Positions 50,611 through 58,899 of a stretch of DNA of 64,000 nucleotides are shown piece after piece. The notes below the pieces were generated by a model. It was not told where the DNA came from. It saw only the letters and a list, made by a program, of their open reading frames with translations, and did not search any database. Origin of the DNA: an uncultured Spirochaetales bacterium (GTDB lineage Bacteria > Spirochaetota > Spirochaetia > Sphaerochaetales > Sphaerochaetaceae); contig CASFJV010000046.1 in the NCBI GenBank assembly GCA_949295125.1, positions 111,987 through 175,986 on the forward strand. The letters run 5' to 3'. Made by a program: the position numbers and the translations under genes. Position 1 is the stretch's first letter; each line of letters opens with the position of its first letter.

Positions 50611-50781
50611 TTACATGAGATCCTTTGGCTTTCTTGCAGTATTGCCAGTCTTCTCGCAATATGCAACATGGCGGAGCTTGCCATTTTCGAATACACTCTT
50701 CATCTTGATAGCGCCGCCCCATCTGCTCATCAATACCTTAGCACCTTCACGGTGTGCGTTCTTAGAAACGTTACCTGCCAT
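50611..50781 (-). CDS. Small basic protein, 56 residues, unknown
   Basis: An open frame of 57 codons including stop, starting MAGNVSKNAHREGAKVLMSR and containing a WGGAIKMKSVFENGKLRHV segment and a C-terminal KTGNTARKPKD. It is basic with a single Cys and no signal peptide. A GGAGGAA ribosome site, a TTGACA promoter 17 nt from TACTAT and a strong terminator make it a convincing, well-expressed single gene. The size and charge suggest a ribosome- or nucleic-acid-associated protein, but I do not recognise the family. Confidence 0.78.
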   Translation of the reverse strand: MAGNVSKNAHREGAKVLMSRWGGAIKMKSVFENGKLRHVAYCEKTGNTARKPKDLM

Positions 50782-50826
50782 TTATAATATTCCTCCAACA
50801 AGTAGAACTAGACAAAATCCTTTACT

Positions 50827-50855
50827 ATAGTACTAAACTACAGCCTTATTGTCAA
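50827..50855 (-). promoter_or_regulatory. Promoter of the 56-residue protein gene
   Basis: Minus strand TTGACA (50850-50855), 17 nt, TACTAT (50827-50832). Confidence 0.6.
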
Positions 50856-50910
50856 ACCTAGCATTTTATAGCACTAAAAAAAATTAGTATCAAGATAAAA
50901 ATGCCTGAAG

Positions 50911-50942
50911 CAAAAAAATAAGCAGGCTTTCACACCTGCTTT
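50911..50942 (-). terminator. Terminator of tRNA-Thr
   Basis: Minus strand AGCAGG/CCTGCT stem followed by TATTTTTTT. Confidence 0.8.
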
Positions 50943-50944
50943 CC

Positions 50945-51018
50945 AGCCCCCTGTCGGATTCGAACCAACGACCCCGAGATTACAAATCACGTGCTCTGGC
51001 CAGCTGAGCTAAGGAGGC
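50945..51018 (-). tRNA. tRNA-Thr (TGT)
   Basis: A 74-nt cloverleaf: acceptor GCCTCCT/AGGGGGC with one wobble, anticodon loop TTTGTAA giving anticodon TGT, T-loop TTCGAAT. No encoded CCA. Confidence 0.95.
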
Positions 51019-51039
51019 ATTTGTTTTTGCAACGGTGAT

Positions 51040-51068
51040 AAAATAGCAAGAATAAGAAACAATTGCAA
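51040..51068 (-). promoter_or_regulatory. Promoter of tRNA-Thr
   Basis: Minus strand TTGCAA (51063-51068), 17 nt, TATTTT (51040-51045). Confidence 0.5.
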
Positions 51069-51119
51069 TACCCTTTTTGAATTTTTCTCATTTTTCTTGC
51101 TGCTTATCACAAAAGAGCA

Positions 51120-51150
51120 AAAATGGCGCACATATTGCTATGCACGCCAG
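51120..51150 (-). terminator. Terminator of the InlB-repeat protein gene
   Basis: On the minus strand a 10-bp stem GGCGTGCATA/TATGTGCGCC (two G-U pairs) with a GCAA tetraloop and ATTTTTGC after it. Confidence 0.7.
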
Positions 51151-51157
51151 TCTGATA

Positions 51158-52324
51158 TCATTTAGAGGTTACTGTGAATGCCTGACTCCATGTGTTTCCA
51201 TCTGAATCGCTAACGCTGATATTCAATGGAATGCTCCTGGAACTCTCACTGCCTGTATATACAACCTTTGTAGAAACATATCCGCTGCCTCCGGCTGGAA
51301 GGCGCCTGAAGTAGAGGGTGTCTGTAAGGATGCTCAGATCCTCATCATCACTTGAAATGTTCACCTCAAGGTTCTTCATATCCTCATTGCCTGTGTTCTC
51401 TACATAGAATGTGAGAGTGACCTGGGTATTCTCAGGAAGTGTTGAGTACGGGATAGTCTTCAGATCCTTTATTTCAAGATTGGAATAAAGTGCTACGAAA
51501 TTGGCTCCACTGCCCCTTACTGTGTAGACAGTCTCATCTGGAGCGATGTACTCGCCGCTCGTGTTGTCAATCCAGCCGGCAAATACGCTTCCATCATCAG
51601 CTGCACTGACAGAAGGAACTGCAATCTCATCGCCTTCAGCAACATCTGCATTCTTTTCATCAATGCCTGTCTTCTCATCCTTGAATGTCACGGAGTTTTC
51701 CCAGATGGCATAGAGAGTCTGGTCTGTCAGAGGCATCTTGATTGTCTCTCCTGGAAGGTATGTGACGCTGTCTTTTGTCACTCCCCAGCCAGCCAGGTTT
51801 CCAAGCCTGTTCGAATTGGCTCCCAGTGCCTCCTGGTCTGGAAGTGTCACATCAGAATTCGGCTTGACTGTTATGCTAGAAGAATAGGAGTAGGAATAGT
51901 TATCTCCTGAGGCTGAATAGTCAAGGCTCAGTGTCGGCCTGTAATACGGGCTTATGCTGTAAAGCCATTCTGCATCCTTTCCTGCATTCTCTGCATCCTC
52001 TTCCACTATCATGGAAAGGAGGGCATCACTCTGTTCTTTCGTGATCATGCAGCCAGAAAGGTCACGGTACTCATTCCTTGCCTCTAGATAGAGTTCCATA
52101 TTCCCTTTGCTGTATGCCTTCTCCATCTGCTTCTCAGCCGAGCTGGCTTCGCTCTTAATCTTATCCTGAAGGTCAGAGTATGTTTCTTTTGCAGCACTCA
52201 GATCACCACTTGAGATGTTATCAGAAAACTCCTGAAAGAGATCCTTTGAAGATGCTGCAAACAAAACAGTGCATGAAATAATCAATACAAATAGCGTTAA
52301 AATTGTTTTCTTTGCTTTCATCAT
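51158..52324 (-). CDS. Secreted protein with InlB-type repeats and a CARDB-like end
   Basis: A 388-residue exported protein: signal peptide (residues 1-24, cleavage near LFAA-SS), a coiled-coil-prone helical region (residues about 25-110), two Listeria-Bacteroides/InlB-type beta repeats (GWGVTKDSVTYLPGETIKMPLTD...LYAIWE and EIAVPSVSAADDGSVFAGWID...FVALY) and a C-terminal immunoglobulin-like domain (VTLTFYVENTGNEDMKNLEV) resembling CARDB. These are extracellular adhesion-type modules. The exact start, ATG or the adjacent ATG, follows AGGAGAG. Confidence 0.78.
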   Translation of the reverse strand: MMKAKKTILTLFVLIISCTVLFAASSKDLFQEFSDNISSGDLSAAKETYSDLQDKIKSEASSAEKQMEKAYSKGNMELYLEARNEYRDLSGCMITKEQSDALLSMIVEEDAENAGKDAEWLYSISPYYRPTLSLDYSASGDNYSYSYSSSITVKPNSDVTLPDQEALGANSNRLGNLAGWGVTKDSVTYLPGETIKMPLTDQTLYAIWENSVTFKDEKTGIDEKNADVAEGDEIAVPSVSAADDGSVFAGWIDNTSGEYIAPDETVYTVRGSGANFVALYSNLEIKDLKTIPYSTLPENTQVTLTFYVENTGNEDMKNLEVNISSDDEDLSILTDTLYFRRLPAGGSGYVSTKVVYTGSESSRSIPLNISVSDSDGNTWSQAFTVTSK

Positions 52325-52427
52325 TTTCTCTCCTGCTGATATTAATATCTCATTGAATGGTGATGGAAGGTTGAAAGGAATATGTTGCTTTCTTGAATTA
52401 TTGTTAAGCTCTATAGTTTTGCAGCAG

Positions 52428-53705
52428 TCACACGGAGCAGAGCCTGTACATTTCAGAGATTATCCTCAAGCCTTCCCTTACGGTCTCATCATCTGCAGAA
52501 TAGTTGAGCCTCAGGCACTTGTCATAATGCTCATGCGGATAAGGCTTTCCTGACACCTGTTCCTCTGAGCCATAGAAAGAATACTCTCCCGGAACTGTGA
52601 TCACGCCCTTTTCCTTCAGTTTCTGATAGAACTCAATTGTTCCCATCTTCAGTGCTGGAAGATAGAGCCAGATGAATATGCTTCCTTCGCTCTTATGGTA
52701 GTAATAATCCGTACCATCGAAGAATTCCCTGATATAGCCCTGGCAGGCCTCACTCTTCTTCCTGTAAAAAGGCATTACCTCTTCCCTTGCGATCTTTTCA
52801 AGGATTCCGGATGTGATGAGGGGGCCTGCGAGAGCCTGCCCGAAAGACCCGGCTGTAAGGCTTGCTATTGCATTGATATTTGAAATGGCGCTGATGACCT
52901 CTTTCCTTGCTATCACAATACCGGTCCTGACCGAAGGAAGCCCTATTTTGGACAGGCTCATTGACAGTATTATGTTTTCATTCCAGATAAGCTTTGCGTC
53001 ACTGAATATGATCGAAGGGAACGGAAGGCCGTAAGCGTTATCTATGATAAGAGGGATACCATGCTTGCTGGCCTCATCTGAAAGGAATTCAACTTCATCA
53101 TCCCTCAGGACATTGCCGCTTGGATTGGTAGGGCGTGAAAATGCGATTGCCCCCACTTCATCGTGGCAATCAAGATACTCAGAAACCGCATCCTTATCCA
53201 GGATGTACTTGAACGTATGGTCACTAAAGTACTCGAGCTTTGAAGGAACGCTCTTCATCATGTTCCTGTATATTCCCTGGTCGGCATACCCTACATATTC
53301 CGGCATCAGGGGAAAGAGGATTGTCCTGTCCTTTCCATTCTCCTTTCCGCCAAAGAGGTTGAAGAGGAAAAACATGGACATCTGGCTGCCGTTGGTCACT
53401 GCGATGTTCTCATCGCTTATGTTCCAGCCATAGCGCTTATTGAAATATGCTGCAAGATCCTTTATGAAGCCCATCCTCCCCTGGGGCGCATCATAGCTTG
53501 CAATCACCGACAGTATTTCTGAGCTCTCAAGCATCTGGTAAAGCCTTTTTTCATACAGCTCTTCCACTTCTGCTATCCTTGCAGGATTCCCTCCTCCCAG
53601 AGGATAAGGCTTTATCCCATCCTTCAGGGGACGACCAAGATCATCCATCAGCTCAAGTATTCCAGATCTCTCTGTCAGTTTATTTCCAAAGTCCGTAAAT
53701 TCCAT
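52428..53705 (-). CDS. avtA: Valine--pyruvate aminotransferase-like
   Basis: About 425 residues from MEFTDFGNKLTERSGILELMDDLG, a hallmark of AvtA within class I/II aminotransferases. PLP-binding features include FSRPTNPSGNV, IIDNAYGLPFP and the Schiff-base region ILSMSLSKIGLPSVRTG. It moves amino groups between valine or alanine and 2-oxo acids. The ATG is placed 6 nt after a TATTAT; the in-frame TTG 36 nt upstream is the -35. Confidence 0.88.
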   Translation of the reverse strand: MEFTDFGNKLTERSGILELMDDLGRPLKDGIKPYPLGGGNPARIAEVEELYEKRLYQMLESSEILSVIASYDAPQGRMGFIKDLAAYFNKRYGWNISDENIAVTNGSQMSMFFLFNLFGGKENGKDRTILFPLMPEYVGYADQGIYRNMMKSVPSKLEYFSDHTFKYILDKDAVSEYLDCHDEVGAIAFSRPTNPSGNVLRDDEVEFLSDEASKHGIPLIIDNAYGLPFPSIIFSDAKLIWNENIILSMSLSKIGLPSVRTGIVIARKEVISAISNINAIASLTAGSFGQALAGPLITSGILEKIAREEVMPFYRKKSEACQGYIREFFDGTDYYYHKSEGSIFIWLYLPALKMGTIEFYQKLKEKGVITVPGEYSFYGSEEQVSGKPYPHEHYDKCLRLNYSADDETVREGLRIISEMYRLCSV

Positions 53706-53711
53706 AAAGCT

Positions 53712-53741
53712 ATAATAAAACTCATTAACAAAGGATATCAA
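53712..53741 (-). promoter_or_regulatory. Promoter of avtA, predicted leaderless
   Basis: Minus strand TTGATA (53736-53741), 18 nt, TATTAT (53712-53717), 6 nt to the ATG at 53705. It overlaps the divergent MATE promoter. Confidence 0.55.
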
Positions 53742-53753
53742 TATCGATATAAT
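53725..53753 (+). promoter_or_regulatory. Promoter of the second MATE gene, predicted leaderless
   Basis: TTAACA (53725-53730), 17 nt, perfect TATAAT (53748-53753), 9 nt to the ATG at 53763. Confidence 0.6.
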
Positions 53754-53762
53754 TCAGCTCCG

Positions 53763-55130
53763 ATGAAAAAAGAAATCGATTTGGAAAGAGGCTCTTTAAT
53801 CCCGCTATGCCTCAGGCTCAGCATACCAACCGCAATCTCACAGGCAGTGCAGGTACTGTATGCAATCGTGGACAGGATGTATATAGGACACATTGAGGAA
53901 ATAGGCACTGTAGCACTTTCTGCAGTAGGAATTGCAAGTCCGATAACATCCCTTGTAAGCTCGTTCAGCGTCCTTATAGGACTCGGTGGCGCCCCGATCA
54001 TGGCAATGCGCCTTGGCTCTGGGGATAAAAAGAGGGCTGAGGATGTGCTTTCATCTGCGCTCTACCTGCTCGTATTCCTTTCCCTTGTGCTTACACCTCT
54101 TTTCTTTTTCCTCCGCTCCCCTCTTCTCTGGGCATTTGGAGCAACCAGCCTTAATTTCAGTTTTGCAGACGAATACCTTGGAATTTACATTCTTGGCACA
54201 CCCTTTGTCATACTTGCCAACGGGCTTTCAAGTTACCTGATAAACCAGGGAGAGAGCAAGAAGGCCATGATAGCTGTCCTCAGCGCAACAGCATCCAATG
54301 TCATTCTTGATCCAGTTTTCATCTTCCTCTTCTCCCTCAATGTGAAAGGTGCAGCTATTGCTACTGTGATCAGCCAGGCCATTCAGCTGGCCCTTACAAT
54401 TTTTTTCATCCTGAGGAAAGACATCATGCTCTCGTTGAAGATAAAGAGAGTAAGTACATTCAGGGACATCACGAAGAAGATCCTGAAATTCGGTTTTTCC
54501 CCTTTCATCATTATAGCTACAGACAGCCTTCTGATGATCCTTCTCAATACAATGCTTTCAATATACGGAGGAGCGAAAGCAGACCTGATGCTGACTGCGT
54601 CTGCAATCATCCAGTCATTCCATCTTCTTGTAATGAACCCGCTAGGAGGAATCACAGCCGGATGCCAGGGGCTGATAAGCTATAATTATGGAGCAGGAAA
54701 CAAGGAAAGGGTGAAGAAGGCTGCGGGAATCACGCAGGCCTATGCAGTTGCATATTCCACGCTGATGTTCATTATCCTCTTTTTCTTCCGCCACAGCCTT
54801 GTATACCTTTTCACAACAGACAGCTCAGTTGCAGAATACACTGCAAAATACCTGATGGTATTTGAAGCCATGATAATCCCGATTGCATTCCAGTACAGCA
54901 ATGTTGATGCATTCACAGCCCTGGCTGAAGTGAGGTTCTCACTACCGCTATCCCTTGCAAGAAAGACAATTTTCTTCCTCTCTATAATCATATTGCCTCA
55001 GATCATGGGAGCAGAGAGCGTATTCCTCTCAGAACCCATTGCCGACCTGATTAGCGGAATAGTTTCATCAATACTCTTCTGGACTCAGCTGAACAGGATA
55101 CTGGAAAGCAGCAGGGCAAAATCCATCTGA
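53763..55130 (+). CDS. MATE family efflux transporter (second)
   Basis: A 455-residue, 12-helix MATE protein distinct from the one at 7.4 kb. The N-terminal SIPTAISQAVQVLYAIVDRMYIGHI and the second-half GFSPFIIIATDSLLMILLNTML are typical, and the layout is closer to the MepA/DinF branch. The substrate is unknown. Transcribed divergently from avtA with a minimal leader. Confidence 0.9.
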   Translation: MKKEIDLERGSLIPLCLRLSIPTAISQAVQVLYAIVDRMYIGHIEEIGTVALSAVGIASPITSLVSSFSVLIGLGGAPIMAMRLGSGDKKRAEDVLSSALYLLVFLSLVLTPLFFFLRSPLLWAFGATSLNFSFADEYLGIYILGTPFVILANGLSSYLINQGESKKAMIAVLSATASNVILDPVFIFLFSLNVKGAAIATVISQAIQLALTIFFILRKDIMLSLKIKRVSTFRDITKKILKFGFSPFIIIATDSLLMILLNTMLSIYGGAKADLMLTASAIIQSFHLLVMNPLGGITAGCQGLISYNYGAGNKERVKKAAGITQAYAVAYSTLMFIILFFFRHSLVYLFTTDSSVAEYTAKYLMVFEAMIIPIAFQYSNVDAFTALAEVRFSLPLSLARKTIFFLSIIILPQIMGAESVFLSEPIADLISGIVSSILFWTQLNRILESSRAKSI

Positions 55131-55146
55131 AAAGCGTAAGAAACTG

Positions 55147-55515
55147 TCATTTAGAGTAATCCGGCCTCAGGACTTCAGCCCCGTTGATGTATGCGTGCCT
55201 TATTTCGCACTCCGGCTCATGCCCGACGTGAACAAGGACCCTGATCACTTTTTTAAATGATCCGGAAATCTCTGCTTCCTTTACGCAAAAAAGCGGAGTG
55301 AGGCCTGCCAGCCCTGTTGCCCTGAAGGCAGCGGCGGCATTCCTGCTCTTGAGGTCTTCAGTCTGGGAGAAAAGGACAAAAACCACATCCTCTTCCCCAA
55401 TCCTGTTCTCGCTGTAGATCCTGGACATCAGATCACTTACTGCGCTGTTGATATCCTTTGGATTGTCAAAAGGTACGCACACAGCACCCCTTATCGCATA
55501 ACTGTTCTTTTTCAT
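55147..55515 (-). CDS. aroH: Monofunctional chorismate mutase, AroH type
   Basis: A 122-residue trimeric-barrel chorismate mutase: IRGAVCVPFDNPKDI, DVVFVLFSQTEDLKSRNAA, KVIRVLVHV and IRHAYINGAEVLRPD align with the Bacillus AroH active-site segments. It converts chorismate to prephenate for Phe/Tyr. Its ATG overlaps the upstream membrane-protein stop as ATGA. Confidence 0.9.
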   Translation of the reverse strand: MKKNSYAIRGAVCVPFDNPKDINSAVSDLMSRIYSENRIGEEDVVFVLFSQTEDLKSRNAAAAFRATGLAGLTPLFCVKEAEISGSFKKVIRVLVHVGHEPECEIRHAYINGAEVLRPDYSK

Positions 55516-55862
55516 ATGTTAACCCCCAAACTAAGTCCGCTTTCTGTAAGATGGACAATAAACTCAAGCACCAGAGCCAGAACGGAGAAAAGTACAAGGC
55601 GGAGCAGCGTCAGCAAAAGCGGTTCCAAAGCAAGCACTTTTCCAGCGATGCTTATATATATGGATGATATCAGCAGATAAGATCCAAGCAGGATTTCAAG
55701 CCAGCTTACTGCATAGGAGAGCCTGACAAGCATACCAAAGAGGATCTCATTGCTCTCCAGATGCATGCTGAAAAGGAAAAGGAAGAAGATCACAGCATAG
55801 AGCACGGTAACATATGTATGCACCCTGGATAAAAACGCAATATGTCTCCTATAGTTCAGCAT
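55512..55862 (-). CDS. Small membrane protein between thiN and aroH
   Basis: A 116-residue protein with three or four hydrophobic helices (residues about 15-32, 40-75, 78-103). No family recognised. It overlaps thiN by 7 bp and aroH by ATGA, so the three genes are translated as an operon. Confidence 0.7.
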   Translation of the reverse strand: MLNYRRHIAFLSRVHTYVTVLYAVIFFLFLFSMHLESNEILFGMLVRLSYAVSWLEILLGSYLLISSIYISIAGKVLALEPLLLTLLRLVLFSVLALVLEFIVHLTESGLSLGVNI

Positions 55863-56485
55863 GAGACAATTTTACCACCCGATTGGAAAAAGTCTAGATC
55901 AAAGCGGATAAAGAGCTTCTTATCGCACTCAATCTCAATACGCTTATCCTCTGCCCTGTTGGAAAGGGAGATAAAAGAAAGGGAGAGGTCATGGCTTTTT
56001 AGATCCCAGACAAAGCCCCTGGTGCTTACAATCCCTTTCTCTGCAAGATCTGCTGGGAAGAAAGATACTGCTGTGCCTTTTTCCACTTCCGCCACGAAAT
56101 GGGATGAACAGAAAAGAATCTCCTTTCCAGTAACCCAGATTTTTGGAGGACGCAGGGTATGGAATGCGGAAAATATTGCCATCATATGGTCAATCCTTCC
56201 CTCTCCTCCTCCGATGAGATCGTAATCCTCTTCAGCTTTCTTGAGTGCCAGTACGAAATCGCTGTCGTCCTTGTCATGGGGGCAGGGAATGAAACCTTTT
56301 GCAATTATCTCATTCCTCAGATGTGTGGAATCAAGATCCCCTATGACAAGTGTCGGCTCAATGCCAAGCATCCTTGCCCGGTCATAGCCGCTGTCTGCCG
56401 CAATAATCGATACATATTCTTCCCTATTAAGCCACTCAAGGCGGCTAGGCCCATTTCCACCTATGAAGATCAGGCTCCTGCTCAC
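55856..56485 (-). CDS. thiN: Thiamine pyrophosphokinase
   Basis: A 209-residue enzyme with the family motifs AADSGYDRARMLGIEPTLVIGDLDS, DKDDSDFVLAL and GGGEGRIDH. It converts thiamine plus ATP to TPP, the ligand of the riboswitch at 25.5 kb. The start is GTG after AAGGAG. With ThiBPQ this completes a thiamine salvage route. Confidence 0.92.
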   Translation of the reverse strand: MSRSLIFIGGNGPSRLEWLNREEYVSIIAADSGYDRARMLGIEPTLVIGDLDSTHLRNEIIAKGFIPCPHDKDDSDFVLALKKAEEDYDLIGGGEGRIDHMMAIFSAFHTLRPPKIWVTGKEILFCSSHFVAEVEKGTAVSFFPADLAEKGIVSTRGFVWDLKSHDLSLSFISLSNRAEDKRIEIECDKKLFIRFDLDFFQSGGKIVSC

Positions 56486-56553
56486 TTTTTTCTCCTTGTG
56501 CCAAGCATGAATTCAATCTACCATAATATTGATGATCAATTAAAGGAGAATCT

Positions 56554-57843
56554 ATGGATTATACAAAGCTAGGATTAAAGGCTGCAGACATCCTGCTGCC
56601 AAAAAGCGGCATCGACCTCTATAAATGGGCAACTGTTGCTTGTGATCAGTACACTTCCGAGCCAGAGTACTGGGAAGATGTTGAAGACATCGTAAAAGAC
56701 AGTCCTTCTACATTCAGGATCACATTTCCGGAAGTCTACCTTGAGAAGGAAGGGAAGGAAAAGAGGATTTCGGAAATAGTCAGGGAGATGGATAAGTACC
56801 AGCAGAATGGCGTTTTTGAAGAGTACAAGGATTCTTTCATCCTTGTAAGAAGAAGCACTGAAAGCGGCACTAGATATGGGATAATGGCTGCGCTGGACCT
56901 GGAAGAGTATGATTACAGCAGGGATTCAAGGAGCCTTATCAGGGCAACGGAGGGAACAATACTTGAACGAATTCCCCCAAGAAAGGAAATAAGGAAGGAT
57001 GCCCCGCTTGAGTGCCCTCATATAATGGTTCTGATCAACGATGAGAAAAGATCTGTCATTGAACCATTCAAGGATAAGCTTGATACACTGAAGAAAGTGT
57101 ATGATACGGACCTGATGAAAAATGGCGGGCACATAGAAGGCTACCTTATAGCAGGCGAAGAAGACAAGAACATGATTTACAGCGCTCTTGGAAGGCTGTA
57201 TGAGGAGCTTGACAAGTCCAATCCTCTGCTCTTTGCAATGGGAGATGGAAATCACAGCCTCGCAACAGCCAAGAGCTGCTGGCAGGATATAAAGGAAGGC
57301 CTCAGTGAGGAAGAAGCGCAAAACCATCCGGCACGCTATGCACTGGTTGAGATCGAGAACATCTATGATGAAGCCCTGCTCTTTGAACCGATACACAGGG
57401 TCTTCTTTGGCATTGGTGAGGATGCTTTCAGTTCTCAGATGCTCAGCTTTGCACGCTCAGTGAGAAAAACGAAGAAGGAAAGCCTTGAAGAACTGATAAA
57501 TGATGTCAGAAGCAGGAAAGGCCTGGCATTCGGGCTTATCACGAAGGACTCATATAAGACAGTTGAGGTGAAGGGAGTAAGTGCTTTCCTCTCTGCCTCC
57601 TTCATGCAGAGCGTTATCGATTCGGTAAAAGATAAATGCAGGGTGGATTACATCCATGGTTCTGATGTTGTTGACCGCCTTGCAAAAGAAGGGGATAACA
57701 TTGGGATAATCCTTCCTGATGTGGATAAGTCGGCATTCTTTGAGACTGTCATAAAGGAAGGATCATTTCCAAGAAAGACATTCAGCATAGGGCATGCAAA
57801 TGAAAAGCGCTACTATATGGAATGCAGGAAGATCACCCCGTAA
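56554..57843 (+). CDS. DUF1015 family protein
   Basis: A 429-residue soluble protein with DUF1015 markers: the N-terminal WATVACDQYTSEPEYW, PHIMVLINDEKRSVI, LLFAMGDGNHSLATAKSCW (DGNHR-like) and the C-terminal GIILPDVDKSAFFETV. The family resembles a ParB/Srx-like nuclease fold according to family annotation, but the function is not established. It has an AAAGGAGAA site. It overlaps the tsaC end by 11 bp, tail-to-tail. Confidence 0.85.
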   Translation: MDYTKLGLKAADILLPKSGIDLYKWATVACDQYTSEPEYWEDVEDIVKDSPSTFRITFPEVYLEKEGKEKRISEIVREMDKYQQNGVFEEYKDSFILVRRSTESGTRYGIMAALDLEEYDYSRDSRSLIRATEGTILERIPPRKEIRKDAPLECPHIMVLINDEKRSVIEPFKDKLDTLKKVYDTDLMKNGGHIEGYLIAGEEDKNMIYSALGRLYEELDKSNPLLFAMGDGNHSLATAKSCWQDIKEGLSEEEAQNHPARYALVEIENIYDEALLFEPIHRVFFGIGEDAFSSQMLSFARSVRKTKKESLEELINDVRSRKGLAFGLITKDSYKTVEVKGVSAFLSASFMQSVIDSVKDKCRVDYIHGSDVVDRLAKEGDNIGIILPDVDKSAFFETVIKEGSFPRKTFSIGHANEKRYYMECRKITP

Positions 57844-58393
57844 TTGCTGATGGGTCAAAGGACCCATGCCTTATCACTTTATATGGCTTTGATGTCATAT
57901 CAATCATTGTGGAGGCTGAAGTACCTGAGACTTCGGCCTTTACTATGAAGTCAAGCTTCCCTGAAAAGGCAGCATAGACATCATCAAATGTCAACAGGCT
58001 CTTTTCTCCCGATATGTTCACGCTTGTGGAATAAATGGGACCGGATTTTTCCATGATGGAAAGGACAAAACTGTCGGATGGGACCCTTACCGCATGCGTT
58101 TTCCCATCATTGCCATTAAGTATTGCCGTAAGGGGAGCCGGCCATACGTCAAAAAGGATTTCAGGAACATCCAGACCTGCCGTCCTGAGCTGTGAAAGAG
58201 TCATGAGAGTGATGAAGCTCTTGCTCTGGCTCCTGTTCTTGATATCATATATCCTTTCTGCTGTCTCCTCTGATACCACCGCACTCAGGCCATATATGGT
58301 ATCACAGGGGAGTGCGCCAACTTTCTTACTCAGTAATAGTTCAGCAATCCTGCCTGTATTCTCACTGCTTTTTTCTATCACCATGCTTTCCAC
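57833..58393 (-). CDS. tsaC: Threonylcarbamoyl-AMP synthase
   Basis: A 186-residue YrdC/Sua5-type protein: VGALPCDTIYGLSAVVSEE, KNRSQSKSFITLM, WPAPLTAIL and the AVRVPSD stretch form the ATP/threonine/bicarbonate pocket. It makes threonylcarbamoyl-AMP, the first step of t6A, used by TsaBDE. GTG at 58393 follows AGGAGG with 7-nt spacing; an ATG 9 nt later follows AGGTGG. It overlaps the upstream gene by 32 bp. Confidence 0.9.
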   Translation of the reverse strand: MESMVIEKSSENTGRIAELLLSKKVGALPCDTIYGLSAVVSEETAERIYDIKNRSQSKSFITLMTLSQLRTAGLDVPEILFDVWPAPLTAILNGNDGKTHAVRVPSDSFVLSIMEKSGPIYSTSVNISGEKSLLTFDDVYAAFSGKLDFIVKAEVSGTSASTMIDMTSKPYKVIRHGSFDPSAITG

Positions 58394-58784
58394 CTGGAAT
58401 CCTCCTTAGAACATCCGTTACTGCTGTAACTGTAAAAGACAGCAGAATGCTTATCAGCAGGAGAATTGGAACTCCTATGCCCTCAAAGCCTTCTTTCTGA
58501 ACGGAGCTTGCATTTTCTTCTGCACTTATTCCCTCATATGTGCCGACATCCACTATTTCATAGCTGCCTTTAGCAAGTAAAGGTGATGGGGCATCATCCC
58601 TCTCGGCACTTCTTAGCATCCTGATTTCAGCCTTTTTCCTCTCTATTTCCAGGCTGATATTCTCCTCATACTCCCTCAGGTTCCTGTTAACCAGATACCC
58701 GCTTGGAGAAAAAAGTGTTACAAGGGCTGAAAATAATAATAAGAAACTAATGGCAAAAGTAAGCAATTTCGTTCTTGCTATCAT
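58362..58784 (-). CDS. Two-helix membrane protein with coiled coil
   Basis: About 140 residues from MIARTKLLTFAISFLL: an N-terminal membrane helix (residues about 5-25), a short coiled coil (REYEENISLEIERKKAEIRMLRSAE), an extracytoplasmic segment and a second C-terminal membrane helix. The first part resembles FtsL/DivIC-like bitopic proteins, but the second helix does not fit. Function unknown. It overlaps tsaC by 32 bp. Confidence 0.6.
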   Translation of the reverse strand: MIARTKLLTFAISFLLLFSALVTLFSPSGYLVNRNLREYEENISLEIERKKAEIRMLRSAERDDAPSPLLAKGSYEIVDVGTYEGISAEENASSVQKEGFEGIGVPILLLISILLSFTVTAVTDVLRRIPGGKHGDRKKQ

Positions 58785-58796
58785 GTTATTTCTTAG

Positions 58797-58825
58797 TTTA
58801 TAATAATCTTTGATTTTAAATGCAA
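58797..58825 (-). promoter_or_regulatory. Promoter of the two-helix protein and tsaC
   Basis: Minus strand TTGCAT (58820-58825), 17 nt, TATAAA (58797-58802), 12 nt to the ATG at 58784. Confidence 0.5.
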
Positions 58826-58899
58826 TAGACATGTGTGGATTATACGGGGGTATGAAATGCTTGTTTTGCATCTAATCGATTAAAAAAACGGAGGAAACG

